DNA of 46,325 nucleotides from NCBI GenBank assembly GCA_025362495.1, contig JANYGI010000096.1:1-46325 (forward strand), written 5' to 3'. Position 1 is the first letter of the stretch. Every line of letters starts with the position of its first letter. Of this stretch, positions 25,659-34,167 are shown in pieces. The notes under the pieces were generated by a model. The model did no database searches and was not told where the DNA came from. It worked only from the letters and a program-made list of their open reading frames with translations. The stretch comes from Byssovorax sp. Its GTDB lineage: Bacteria; Myxococcota_A; Polyangia; Polyangiales; Polyangiaceae. Made by a program: the position numbers and the translations under genes.

Positions 25659-25706
25659 CCTCTTCCGGTGGGACCGGGATACGGCGGCGCTGGCGCGGCG
25701 GCGGGT

Positions 25707-26297
25707 TTATTTTCCTCTCGCCGTGCCGGCACAATCGAGCGCTTCCATGGTGCTCCGCGCGCGTCGCAGCTCGCGCTTCCAGTAGATCACCCCGGCCACC
25801 ACCGCGGATCCAGCCGCCACGACCAGGGCCGGCGCGAGGGCCCACGGCGCGGCGATCGCCGCCAGCAGCGCTGCGCTCTGCGCGACCGTCGCGAGCTTGC
25901 CGGCGACGTTGGAGCCCAGCACCGGGGCGCGGTCGCCGTGGAGGCGGCGTTGCAGGCTCCAGACCAGCAGCGGCGCCTCCAGCAGCTCGCGCGCGAGCAG
26001 CGCCGGCACGCCCCACCAGGGGAGCTTGTGGAGCATCACCAGCGAGCCCATCGCCGAGAGCGCGAAGAGCTTGTCGGCCACGGGATCGATCACCGCGCCG
26101 AGCGCCGTCACCGCGCCGAGGCGCCGCGCGAGCAGCCCGTCGAGCACGTCGGTCGCGCCGGCCAGGCCGAGCACCAGGATCGCCGCAGGCGCCGAGCGCG
26201 CCGCGAACGGGAACGCGATCGCCAGCGGGACGCGGAGCAGGCTCACGAGGTTGGGCGCGCGCCACAGCTCGGCCGCCGAGAACGCGTCGCCGCTCAT
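25707..26297 (-). CDS. CDP-alcohol phosphatidyltransferase
   Basis: The 196-residue membrane enzyme carries the complete family signature as DGLLARRLGAVTALGAVIDPVAD, that is DG-x2-AR-x8-G-x3-D-x3-D. It should transfer a phosphatidyl group from CDP-diacylglycerol to an alcohol. PgsA (glycerol-3-phosphate) is the most common acceptor class for proteins of this size, but phosphatidylinositol-type or cardiolipin-type synthases share the motif, so I give no symbol. Four to five hydrophobic segments follow the motif. The start at 26297 overlaps the uspA-like stop by four bases (ATGA), which implies coupled translation. A longer upstream reading is the antisense or out-of-frame shadow of UspA. Confidence 0.88.
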   Translation of the reverse strand: MSGDAFSAAELWRAPNLVSLLRVPLAIAFPFAARSAPAAILVLGLAGATDVLDGLLARRLGAVTALGAVIDPVADKLFALSAMGSLVMLHKLPWWGVPALLARELLEAPLLVWSLQRRLHGDRAPVLGSNVAGKLATVAQSAALLAAIAAPWALAPALVVAAGSAVVAGVIYWKRELRRARSTMEALDCAGTARGK

Positions 26298-26737
26298 GAG
26301 CGCACCCGCACGGTGAGCACCGGGACCGACGCGCGGCGCACGACCTGCTCGGCCACGCTGCCGAGCAAGAGGTGCGAGAGGCCGCGACGACCGTGCGTGC
26401 CCATCACGATCATCTGCGCGCCGATCGTGGCGACGGTCGCGAGGATCTCGTCGACCGGATCGCCCTCGCGGACGAGCGTCCGCGACGCCGGGATCCCGTA
26501 CGAAGCGCCGAACGCGGCGATCGCCTTGCGCGTGGCGGCGTCGAGCTCGGGCTCGAACGCGACGGGCGGCGGCACCGGCAGCGGCTCTATCCCCGGGTAC
26601 ATGTAGAGCGGCAGCGTGTAGACGTGCAGCAGCATGATCGGCGCCCGCAGGCCGGCCGCGATCGCCTGCGCGGTCTCGAGCGCGCGACGCGAAGCCTCCG
26701 CGAAATCCACCGCGACCAGGATCGGCTTGTCGGCCAT
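26294..26737 (-). CDS. Universal stress protein, UspA family
   Basis: The 147-residue cytoplasmic protein has the Usp fold from start (PILVAVDFAEASRRALETAQAIA) to end. It carries the ATP-binding motif G-x2-G-x9-GS as GTHGRRGLSHLLLGS, followed by VAEQVVRRASVPVLTV. It is therefore likely to belong to the nucleotide-binding Usp class. An insertion with repeated Pro and Tyr (LPLYMYPGIEPLPVPPPV) lies after the second strand; this is a common variable spot. Its stop overlaps the start of the phosphatidyltransferase gene, and the AI-2E-family gene lies 62 bp away downstream-to-upstream on the same strand. A link between stress sensing and lipid synthesis is suggested only by this arrangement. Confidence 0.92.
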   Translation of the reverse strand: MADKPILVAVDFAEASRRALETAQAIAAGLRAPIMLLHVYTLPLYMYPGIEPLPVPPPVAFEPELDAATRKAIAAFGASYGIPASRTLVREGDPVDEILATVATIGAQMIVMGTHGRRGLSHLLLGSVAEQVVRRASVPVLTVRVRS

Positions 26738-26799
26738 GATCCCCTCCACGACGATCTCTGGGCGCGGCGAACGGCCGGCGCAATCGGGGCCCACCCCGA

Positions 26800-27897
26800 T
26801 CAGCGGACGACCTCGCGGCGATAGATGCGGAGCACCGAGACAAAGAAGGCCATCACGATCGGACCGGCGAAGACGCCGACGCCGCCGAACACCTCGAGGC
26901 CGCCGATCACGCCGATGAGAAACAGCAGCGGGTGCGAGCGGCTCCCGCGCCCCACGACCACCGGCCGGATCACGTAGTCGACGAGCGTCGTCGTCACGAG
27001 CACGCCCCACGCGAGCTCGAAGATCCCCGCGGCGATCCGGCCTTCCACGAGCAGGACGATACCGACCGGGATCCACACCAGCATCGTCCCGAGCACCGGG
27101 ATGAACGACGCGACCGCGGTGATCACGCCGAGCAGCGCCGCGCGGGGCGCGCCCCCGAGGAGGTAGCCCACCGCGGCGAACGCGCCCTGGATCAGCGCGG
27201 CGAACACGCTCCCGATCAGCGTGCCGCGGCCGACCTTGCGAAAATCGTCGAGCAGCTCGCGCGTCGTCGCGGGGTGGAGCGGGAGGACCTCGGCGAGGCG
27301 ACGCTCGAGCGGGACGCCGTCTTTGAGCGTGTAATACGCGGTGATCAGCGCGATCAGCGCGCCGCCGAGGATCGACACCGTCGAGCCGACCGCCGAGCTG
27401 ACGACGCGCGACGCGGCCGCCGTGGCCTGGTCGACGAGGTTCGCGAGGCGCGCGCTGATCAGCGCGGGCGTGATCCCCATCGCGCCGAGGCGACGGGTGA
27501 TCCCGGGGCTGAGCGCGTCGGCGAACGAGAAGCCGCGCACGCGCTCCTGCGCGACGGCAACGGCGTCCATCAGCTCGCGCGTCACGACGAACGAGAGCGC
27601 CGCGAGGAGGCCCGCGCAGACAACGGCGACGGCGACGATCGCGACCCCTGCGACGAGCCCGGGGCGACGCGGAAAGCGAGCGAGCAAGCGCCGGTGCCAC
27701 GGCTCGATCGTGAACGCGGTGAGCAGCCCGAGGAGCAGCCCCGCCCAGAGCGAAGATGCCACCCACGCCGCGGCCACGAACGAGATCAGCACCACCACGA
27801 TGAGCGCGACGTGCTGCCGGCGCGCGGGGGCGACGGGCGCCGTCGCGGCGAGCGCGTCGTCCTGCGGCGGCTTCCCCTCCGTGATCGTCGGCTCCAC
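26800..27897 (-). CDS. AI-2E/PerM-family membrane transporter
   Basis: The GTG at 27897 gives 365 residues, the normal length for the family. A TTG nine codons upstream is also possible, and neither has a clear ribosome-binding site. The protein has about eight membrane helices and family motifs: the paired N-terminal helices (VALIVVVLISFVAAAWVASS), the long central amphipathic region, LIALITAYYTLKDG, LGVITAVASFIPVLGTMLVWIPVGIVLL, then DYVIRPVVVGRGSRSHPLLFLIGVIGGL. Family members export or exchange small molecules or ions (AI-2, Na+/H+). The substrate here is unknown. It heads a reverse-strand group with UspA and the phosphatidyltransferase. Confidence 0.9.
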   Translation of the reverse strand: MEPTITEGKPPQDDALAATAPVAPARRQHVALIVVVLISFVAAAWVASSLWAGLLLGLLTAFTIEPWHRRLLARFPRRPGLVAGVAIVAVAVVCAGLLAALSFVVTRELMDAVAVAQERVRGFSFADALSPGITRRLGAMGITPALISARLANLVDQATAAASRVVSSAVGSTVSILGGALIALITAYYTLKDGVPLERRLAEVLPLHPATTRELLDDFRKVGRGTLIGSVFAALIQGAFAAVGYLLGGAPRAALLGVITAVASFIPVLGTMLVWIPVGIVLLVEGRIAAGIFELAWGVLVTTTLVDYVIRPVVVGRGSRSHPLLFLIGVIGGLEVFGGVGVFAGPIVMAFFVSVLRIYRREVVR

Positions 27898-28111
27898 CGA
27901 TCCGATGGTTTGCAAGCCACGGACCCGGCCCGACGTCGGCCCGGACGCGACGGGCGGGAGGCGAGCAGAGAACCCCGGAAGCGCGGGATAAAGCAGGAGA
28001 AAAGACGCTCGCACGCCGGACCTCCAGGCTCTCCCGAGCCTGGCTCTGCGGCGCCGGATTTCGCCGGTTGTTCCGTATCTGCCCACCGGTCGAGCTACGA
28101 TTGCCACCGCC

Positions 28112-29923
28112 GTGCCCACCCCGCTGCCGCACCTCCGCACGACGATGATCCAGGCGTTCGCCCGGACCATCGTGGACGAATCGCGCCCGGGGCCCGCGTC
28201 GGAGTCGCGTCGGCCGCGCCTCGAGCTCGCGGACTCGATCGCGCCGCCGTCGGTAATCGTGCTGCCCGGCACGGGTGATCTCGTCGGCGAGCACTACCGG
28301 CTCGTGCGCTTGCTCGGCCAGGGCATGTTCGGCAAGGTCTACGTCGCGCAGCGCGAAGACGTCCCCGAGCACCAGGCCGCGCTGAAGATCTTGCCGCGCT
28401 CGCTCTACGCGGGCCGCAACGTCGAGCGCGAGCTGGTGATGCTCGCGACGGTCGGCCACCCCAACGTCGTCCAGCTCAAGGATCACGGGACCACGCGCGA
28501 CTACGTGTGGCTGACGATGCCTGTTTACCAGGGCGAGACGCTCGCCGAGCGCCTGCTGCGCGGGCCGCTCGGCCTGCGCGAGGCGCACGACATCTTCCGC
28601 CCGATCGCCCACGGGCTCGAGGCGCTGCACGCGGCCGGCCTGCGGCACCAGGACGTGAAGCCCGAGAACATTTACCTCGCCGTGTTCGCGGGGCGCGTTC
28701 ACCCGATCCTGCTCGACCTCGGCGTGGCCGCCGAGAAGGACGCGACGTTCGTCGCGGGGACGGCGCTCTACGCCGCGCCGGAGCAGGTCGCCGTGCTGAG
28801 CGGCGCGTACCCGGGGATCATCCCGCTGAGCGAGAAGATGGACACCTACGGCGTGGCCACGACGCTGCTGACGGCGCTGGTCGGCCCCGAGCTCTTCCCC
28901 GGCGAGACGGCCACCGATCGCAACGAGCTCGCCGCGGCGCACGAGACGCGCGCCACCGAGCCTTTCGCCGCGAGCGCGCTGCCCGATCTCCAGGGCCCGG
29001 CGCGCGCCGCGATCCAGAAGACGCTCGCCGGATGGATGGCGCTCGAGCCCGACGATCGCCCCACGATGAAGGAGCTCGGCGAGGAGCTCGACGTCTTGCT
29101 CGAGCCCGAGCGCGAGGCCGCGCGCGCCGAGGATCGCCGCAGGAACCGCCAGAAGACGACGATCATGCGCTTCAAGGTCACGCTCGGCGCGATGCTGCTC
29201 ATCGGCCTCGGCGCGGCGGGCGTGATGTTCTCGAAGCGAGAGACGCTGCGGGTCGCGAGCGAGCTCGAGAAGGCCAAGAAGATGCGGTCCGAGTCCTTCG
29301 ACAAGCTCGAGACCTGCGCCGCTTCGCACAAGATGGCGACGATGGCCGCGACCACGTGCAGCGCCGCGCGCGACGCCGATCGCGCGATGTACAAGCAGGC
29401 CCTCGACGAGTTCACGAAGACGGGCTCCGTCGCCGACGCCGACCGGGCGCGCCAGCTCCAGAGCTACGCGACGCGGATCAAGGCCTGCGAAGACATCGCC
29501 GCGTCGGAGAAGCGGACCTGCGGCGAGGAGCAGGTCCGACGCGACATCGACAACGCGCGGCAGAAAGGCGCCCTCGCAGCCCTCACGGAGGAGCGCGACG
29601 AGGAGCAGGCCGCCGTCGCGAAGGCCGCGCTCGAGCTCGCCGAGGCCAGGAAGAAGCTGGAGATCCTCGCCGCCGAGAAGGCCGCCCTGACCGAGGAGCG
29701 CGACGCGCTCAAGGCCGCCGCCGCGAAGGCCGCCGCCGCCCTGGCCGCCGCGCCGCACCCCGCTGCCGTAGCGCCTGGAGCGCCCGCCCCGATCGCCGCC
29801 GGCAGCGTCGCGCCGCCCGTCGACACCGCCGTCGCCGCCGCGCTCCCACCAGCCGCGTTGCCCCCCGCGCCGCCGCCGGCAGCCCTGCCGCCGGCCGCGC
29901 CGACGCCGACGCCGACGCCGTGA
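28112..29923 (+). CDS. Atypical (non-RD, DLG) transmembrane Ser/Thr kinase with coiled-coil ectodomain
   Basis: The GTG at 28112 gives 603 residues; an ATG at 28145 is an alternative. A kinase fold spans about 60-330, with a glycine loop LGQGMFGKVY and catalytic K92 in AALKILP. The catalytic loop reads HQDVKPENI (H179, D181) instead of HRD, and the metal-binding motif reads DLG (D202) instead of DFG. The activation loop is short, ending ALYAAPEQ. The catalytic Lys and both Asp are kept, so activity remains possible without the usual activation-loop control. A membrane helix (VTLGAMLLIGLGAAGVMF) is followed by about 170 residues of Glu/Lys/Ala-rich coiled coil with four cysteines, then an Ala/Pro tail. 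It is divergent from the AI-2E-family gene. Confidence 0.85.
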   Translation: MPTPLPHLRTTMIQAFARTIVDESRPGPASESRRPRLELADSIAPPSVIVLPGTGDLVGEHYRLVRLLGQGMFGKVYVAQREDVPEHQAALKILPRSLYAGRNVERELVMLATVGHPNVVQLKDHGTTRDYVWLTMPVYQGETLAERLLRGPLGLREAHDIFRPIAHGLEALHAAGLRHQDVKPENIYLAVFAGRVHPILLDLGVAAEKDATFVAGTALYAAPEQVAVLSGAYPGIIPLSEKMDTYGVATTLLTALVGPELFPGETATDRNELAAAHETRATEPFAASALPDLQGPARAAIQKTLAGWMALEPDDRPTMKELGEELDVLLEPEREAARAEDRRRNRQKTTIMRFKVTLGAMLLIGLGAAGVMFSKRETLRVASELEKAKKMRSESFDKLETCAASHKMATMAATTCSAARDADRAMYKQALDEFTKTGSVADADRARQLQSYATRIKACEDIAASEKRTCGEEQVRRDIDNARQKGALAALTEERDEEQAAVAKAALELAEARKKLEILAAEKAALTEERDALKAAAAKAAAALAAAPHPAAVAPGAPAPIAAGSVAPPVDTAVAAALPPAALPPAPPPAALPPAAPTPTPTP

Positions 29924-29930
29924 AACAGCT

Positions 29931-30656
29931 CTATTTGTCGGCGATCGTCGCGGCGAACTTGCCCCAGTAGGCCTCGTCGGGGACGCCGGCGACGACGGCC
30001 ACGATCCGCATCGTGCGCAGATCGATGATCATGTTCGCCGGGTACGCGTTGGGATCGAAGAACGCCGTCAGCTGCTTGTCCGCGTCGATCGTCGCCGGGT
30101 AATCGACCGCGTACTTCTTGGTCCAGTTGACGAGATCCTTCTCGGTCGCCGATTTCCCCTGCGTCGCGCCGTCGGCGAGCTGGAAGAGGAACTCGCCCCC
30201 GAGCGGCTTGTACTTCGCGTAGCGCGCCGGCAGCTCCGACTTCGCCTCGAAGTTGCAGGGCCCGCACCAGATCGCGCCGATGTTGACGGCGAGGGCGCGC
30301 GGCTTCGGCGTCCCGGCGCCGTAGGGCGAGCCCGCGGGATAGAGCCGATCATCGGCCGAGGGATCGGCGGGCGTATAGCCCGCGTCGCCGGCGTGGGGAT
30401 TGTAGAAATCCGCGAGCTGGATCTTCACCAGCGTCGTCGTCCCCGTCGCGGGGTTGGTGAATCCGGTGAACGAGAAGTTGGCGACGACATCCCCGGGCTG
30501 CACGTTGTACGGGCCCGCGGGGTACGTGAGCGTCTGGGCCTTCGGCGGGTTGACGGGCGGCGGCGAGTCGGAGCCGTTCGCACCATCTTCGTTGCATCCG
30601 AGCGCGCTCATCGCGAGCGCCGCGCCGAGCGCGAGCAGGATCCTGGAGTATCGCAA
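29931..30656 (-). CDS. Thioredoxin-fold (TlpA-like) lipoprotein
   Basis: The TTG at 30656 gives 241 residues beginning RYSRILLALGAALAMSALGC, a clear lipoprotein signal with lipidated C21. No ATG fits the signal. After a Pro/Asp linker, a thioredoxin-like domain has the redox motif WCGPC (C131, C134) following LAVNIGAIW. It then shows the segment VDYPATIDADKQLTAFFDPNAYPANMIIDLRTMRIV, which contains the cis-Pro region typical of the redoxin/TlpA family. Such proteins reduce disulfides or deliver thiols to cytochrome c maturation. A pentaheme cytochrome gene lies 3.5 kb away on the other strand. The inverted repeat at 30685-30701 sits just upstream and may control it. Confidence 0.82.
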   Translation of the reverse strand: MRYSRILLALGAALAMSALGCNEDGANGSDSPPPVNPPKAQTLTYPAGPYNVQPGDVVANFSFTGFTNPATGTTTLVKIQLADFYNPHAGDAGYTPADPSADDRLYPAGSPYGAGTPKPRALAVNIGAIWCGPCNFEAKSELPARYAKYKPLGGEFLFQLADGATQGKSATEKDLVNWTKKYAVDYPATIDADKQLTAFFDPNAYPANMIIDLRTMRIVAVVAGVPDEAYWGKFAATIADK

Positions 30657-30684
30657 ACGGCACCGCCTTCTCGCCCGAGGGTTG

Positions 30685-30701
30685 GCCGGAATTCTTCCGG
30701 C
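30685..30701 (-). promoter_or_regulatory. Inverted repeat upstream of the TlpA-like gene
   Basis: GCCGGAA and TTCCGGC form a perfect 7-bp inverted repeat around TTC, 28 bases before the TTG start of the reverse-strand gene. It could be a protein-binding operator or a 5' leader hairpin. No matching regulator is nearby. Confidence 0.4.
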
Positions 30702-30885
30702 GCGCGAGCGAGGCGTCAAGCAGGGCAAGCCCCCGACGCACCGCGTGCGCGGGCCGCGCGGACCTTGCAGGATCTCGTCGCGCGAGGCCGGGATCGCCGC
30801 GATTTCTCCTGCGATTCGTGCGCGCACGGCCCTGGCACGCGCGCTGCTTTTCCGACGGCGCAAAGCAACGTCGAGCGGAGAAATC

Positions 30886-31269
30886 ATGAGCTATCTGCGT
30901 ACGGATTCGGGTCGCCTCTTCACCATGGCCGCGGGCATCGCGCTCACCGGCGGCGGCATCGCCACCCTGGTCGGCGGTTCGGGCGCCGTGCCGATCATGT
31001 GCTTCTCGCTGCTCCTCACGATCCTCACGAGCCTCTTCGCCGCGGGCATCAGCTCGAACACCTCGACAGGCTCGGTGATCACGGTGATCGTCGCCGGCCC
31101 GTTCGCGTTCTTTCTCTACGTCCTCGGCCTCGGCCTCGCGATCGAGCACGCGCCGCAGGCCGGCTACGCTTTCGGGATCCTCGGCGCCCTCGCCCTCGCG
31201 CGCGTTGCGTTCGTCAACGACGCGAGGCCGTCGACCGCGCGCGAACAGCACCCCATTCATGCTCACTGA
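30886..31269 (+). CDS. Small unknown membrane protein
   Basis: The ATG at 30886 is preceded by GCGGAG at a proper distance. The 127-residue protein is almost entirely hydrophobic. About four membrane helices (LFTMAAGIALTGGGIATLVGG, IMCFSLLLTILTSLFAAGI, SVITVIVAGPFAFFLYVLGLGLAI, YAFGILGALALARVAFV) end in a short hydrophilic tail with two His. I recognise no family. It lies upstream of the DUF362-polyferredoxin-cytochrome genes on the same strand with a 44-bp gap, so it could be their first cistron. Confidence 0.6.
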   Translation: MSYLRTDSGRLFTMAAGIALTGGGIATLVGGSGAVPIMCFSLLLTILTSLFAAGISSNTSTGSVITVIVAGPFAFFLYVLGLGLAIEHAPQAGYAFGILGALALARVAFVNDARPSTAREQHPIHAH

Positions 31270-31313
31270 CCTGGCCGCTTGAGACCGCGCGCCTGACGGG
31301 CTAACCTGCGCCC

Positions 31314-32291
31314 GTGCCGTTACGTGATCTGACCCGCCGCGAGCTGATCCAGCGCCTTGGCGCGGCGGGCCTCGTGCTCGGGAGCGCCGGGGCCGTCGCC
31401 CGGGCCCGCTGGGACCATGGCGCCGGGGCCGGTCCGGCGGCGATCGATCGCGCGATCACCCGGGATTTCCGCCTCTCCAGCGCTCCTGGCGACTTGCCCG
31501 AGCTCGTCGTCGCCAAGAACGACACCGATCCTGCCGCCCTCGTCCGCAAGGCCGTCGAGGCCCTCGGCGGGATGAAGCGCTTCATCAGCAATCAAGACAT
31601 CGTCGTCGTCAAACCCAACATCGGCTGGGATCGCACGCCGATCCACGCGGCCAACACCAACCCCAGGGTCGTCGCCGAGGTGGTGCGTCTCTGCTACGAC
31701 GCCGGGGCCAAGCACGTCGTCGTCACCGATGCTTCGTGCAACGAGCCCAATCGGTGCTTCCAGCGCTCAGGCATCTGGAAGGCCGCGTACGACATGGGGG
31801 CCGAGGTCATCCTCCCGGCCACGCACCGATTCCGCACCATGCGCCTCAAGGGCGAGGTCCTGGACGAGTGGCTCGTTTACACGCCCCTCGTCAACGCCGA
31901 CAAGGTCATCAACGTACCCATCGCCAAGCACCACAACCTGGCGAAGTACACCGCGGCGATGAAGAACTGGTATGGATCGCTCGGCGGCCGCAGGAACCGG
32001 CTCCACCAGAACATCGACGTATCCATCGCCGATCTGGCCCAGTTCATCCAGCCCACGCTCACCATCGTCGACGCCACCCGGGTGCTGATGCGCAACGGGC
32101 CCCAGGGCGGCAACGTGGCCGACGCGAAGGACATGCACACGGTGATCGCCACGACCGATCAGGTCGCCGCCGACGCCTATGGCTGCCAGCTCATCGGGCG
32201 CACCGCCGACGAGATACCCTATCTGAAGATGGGGCACGAGCGCGGGATCGGCACGATGCACTGGCAGACTCTGCGCTTCAAAGAGGTCTGA
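31314..32291 (+). CDS. DUF362-domain protein with Tat-like signal
   Basis: The GTG at 31314 gives 325 residues. The N-terminus, LTRRELIQRLGAAGLVLGSAGAVA, reads as a twin-arginine signal with likely cleavage near ARA, so the protein should fold in the cytoplasm and be exported with its cofactor. The rest is a DUF362 domain: VVVKPNIGWDR, NTNPRVVAEVVRLCYDAGAKHVVVTDASCNEPNRCF, INVPIAKHHNLAKYTAAMKNWYGS and DQVAADAYGCQLIG. Five cysteines could hold an iron-sulfur cluster, but the typical CxxCxxC ferredoxin motif fused to some DUF362 proteins is absent. The stop lies 3 bp before the polyferredoxin start. The biochemical role of DUF362 is not established. Confidence 0.87.
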   Translation: MPLRDLTRRELIQRLGAAGLVLGSAGAVARARWDHGAGAGPAAIDRAITRDFRLSSAPGDLPELVVAKNDTDPAALVRKAVEALGGMKRFISNQDIVVVKPNIGWDRTPIHAANTNPRVVAEVVRLCYDAGAKHVVVTDASCNEPNRCFQRSGIWKAAYDMGAEVILPATHRFRTMRLKGEVLDEWLVYTPLVNADKVINVPIAKHHNLAKYTAAMKNWYGSLGGRRNRLHQNIDVSIADLAQFIQPTLTIVDATRVLMRNGPQGGNVADAKDMHTVIATTDQVAADAYGCQLIGRTADEIPYLKMGHERGIGTMHWQTLRFKEV

Positions 32292-32294
32292 GCG

Positions 32295-34112
32295 GTGGCC
32301 TCGACGACGCCCGATCCAACGATCGCCTCGCCCCGCGCTCCGAAGGCCCCGCCGAAGACGAGCCAAAAACCGGGCCTGCTCGCGCGGCTCTTTCGGGCCA
32401 AGGCCCGCTCCGGCTCGGGGCTCCCTGCGCGCAAGATGATCCAGGTCCTGGTCTGGGCGCGCCGGCTCATCCAGGGTGGCACCTTTGCCCTGTTCTCGTG
32501 GCTGCTGTTCCACACGGCGTTTCGTGGCTCGTTCGCCTCGGCCGACACCCGCGTTCGCCTGCCGCTCCCGGTGGAAGGGTTCCTGCTGGCCGACCCGTTC
32601 GTCGCGGCGATGACGCTGCTCTCGACGCACACCGTCTATCGAGGGCTCCTGTGGTCGGTTGGCCTGCTCGCGCTCACGCTGGTCGTCGGCCGGGTGTTCT
32701 GCGGATGGATCTGCCCCTTTGGAACCCTCCACCATCTCTTCGGGTGGATCTTCCCGTCGCGCTACGGCAAGGGGAACAAGCGCGTCGAGTCCAACAAGAC
32801 GTACGCGCGCCAGCGGGTGAAGTATTACCTGCTCTACTTCTTCCTCGCGGCGGCCGTCACCGGGAGCGCCATCGGCGGGATCTTCGATCCGATCTGCATC
32901 GCTGTCCGCGCCATCGGCCTCGCGGTGATCCCGGCGGCGCAGTACGTGGCCACGGCGATCAACGCGCTGGTCGGCCTCACCGGGGTTCGCTCGCTCCAGG
33001 TCGCCTCGGACAGCGGACAGGATTTCCTCGCTGGCACCGTCTGGCAAGAGAAGCAGTTCTATTTCCACCAGACCTGGCTCGTCGGATCGCTGTTCATCGC
33101 GATCCTGTTCATGAACCGCTTCATCCCGCGCTTCTGGTGCCGGGTGCTCTGCCCGCTCGGCGCGTTCCTCGGGCTCTTCGCGCGGTTCGCCCTCTTCGGG
33201 ATGGAGAAGGATCACAGCAAATGCACCGACTGCAACCTGTGCCTCGTCCACTGCCAGGGCGCCGACTCGCCCCAGGGCGGCGTGAAGTGGCGCCAGGACG
33301 AGTGCCACATGTGCATGAACTGCGAGAACGCCTGTCCGGAAGACGTGATCAAGTTCCGCTTCTTGCCCAATCGGAAGAGCGCGATCACCACGCCTGACAC
33401 CGGTCGTCGCACGGCGATCGCCACGGCCGCCGCGGGCGCCGCCCTGCTCCCCGTCACCCGCGTGGCCGACGTGATCGACGCCAACTACGATCATCGCGTC
33501 ATCCGGCCGCCGGGCTCGGTCCCCGAGAAAGAGTTCCTCGAGCGCTGCATCCGCTGCGCCGAGTGCATGAAGGTCTGCCCCAACAACGCGCTTCATCCGG
33601 CCTTCTTCGAGTCCGGGATCGAGGGGATGTGGACTCCGATCCTCATCCCGCGGATCGGCTACTGCGAGCACTCGTGCGTGCTCTGCGGGCAGGTCTGCCC
33701 GACGGGCGCCATCCAGAAGATCACCGAGGAGCAAAAGCTGGGCGTCGGGCAGAAGGCCATCTCGATCGGGACGGCGTTTTACGACCTCGGGCGCTGCCTG
33801 CCGTGGTCGATGGCCACGCCCTGCATCGTCTGCGAAGAGTTCTGCCCGACGTCGCCCAAGGCCATCTGGGTCGAAGAGGCCGACGTCCCGCGGCGCCTCC
33901 CGATGGCCTCGGCCGACGGCGGCGATCCGAAGATGGAGACTGTCCACGTGCAGCGGCCGCACGTGGATCCGTCGCTGTGCATCGGCTGCGGCGCCTGCGA
34001 GAAGGTCTGTCCCGTGCAAGACAAGCCCGCTGTCTACGTGACGAGCGTGGGTGAGTCGCGGTCCAAGACCAACGTAATTTTGCTCGAGAACACCGACTAC
34101 AACAAGAGCTGA
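32295..34112 (+). CDS. NapH/NapG-like fused membrane polyferredoxin
   Basis: The GTG at 32295 is 9 bases after an AAAGAGG element. The 605-residue protein joins two units. Residues of about 50-365 resemble NapH/MauN/NosR-type proteins: several membrane helices, the paired motifs FCGWICPFG (C136) and FWCRVLCPLG (C282), then ferredoxin motifs starting at C310 (CTDCNLCLVHC) and C337 (CHMCMNCENACP). At 370-385 a twin-Arg plus hydrophobic stretch (TGRRTAIATAAAGAALLP) looks like an internal Tat signal. After it come further clusters at C418, C457, about C500 and C562, as in NapG. It should take electrons from quinol and pass them to periplasmic iron-sulfur clusters. The neighbours suggest the pentaheme cytochrome as acceptor. 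Confidence 0.87.
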   Translation: MASTTPDPTIASPRAPKAPPKTSQKPGLLARLFRAKARSGSGLPARKMIQVLVWARRLIQGGTFALFSWLLFHTAFRGSFASADTRVRLPLPVEGFLLADPFVAAMTLLSTHTVYRGLLWSVGLLALTLVVGRVFCGWICPFGTLHHLFGWIFPSRYGKGNKRVESNKTYARQRVKYYLLYFFLAAAVTGSAIGGIFDPICIAVRAIGLAVIPAAQYVATAINALVGLTGVRSLQVASDSGQDFLAGTVWQEKQFYFHQTWLVGSLFIAILFMNRFIPRFWCRVLCPLGAFLGLFARFALFGMEKDHSKCTDCNLCLVHCQGADSPQGGVKWRQDECHMCMNCENACPEDVIKFRFLPNRKSAITTPDTGRRTAIATAAAGAALLPVTRVADVIDANYDHRVIRPPGSVPEKEFLERCIRCAECMKVCPNNALHPAFFESGIEGMWTPILIPRIGYCEHSCVLCGQVCPTGAIQKITEEQKLGVGQKAISIGTAFYDLGRCLPWSMATPCIVCEEFCPTSPKAIWVEEADVPRRLPMASADGGDPKMETVHVQRPHVDPSLCIGCGACEKVCPVQDKPAVYVTSVGESRSKTNVILLENTDYNKS

Positions 34113-34167
34113 CGGGGCGCCGCACTTTCCGCGTGGCGAGGGCGCATGGATAGGATAGCATCGACGG

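Larger units (their letters stand above)
25385..25706. other. Intergenic region between two converging genes
   Basis: These 322 bases lie between the Cys-rich lipoprotein gene and the phosphatidyltransferase gene, whose 3' ends face each other. I see no convincing gene. Two hairpins listed separately (25387-25403 and 25634-25658) are the only structures noted. Open frames here give only Ser/Arg-rich products without a start context. Confidence 0.5.

Noticed and set aside
26294-29758. A 1154-residue reverse-strand frame crossing three genes
   Set aside because: Only its last 147 codons (UspA) make sense. The rest runs out of frame through the AI-2E-family gene and antisense to the forward kinase gene.
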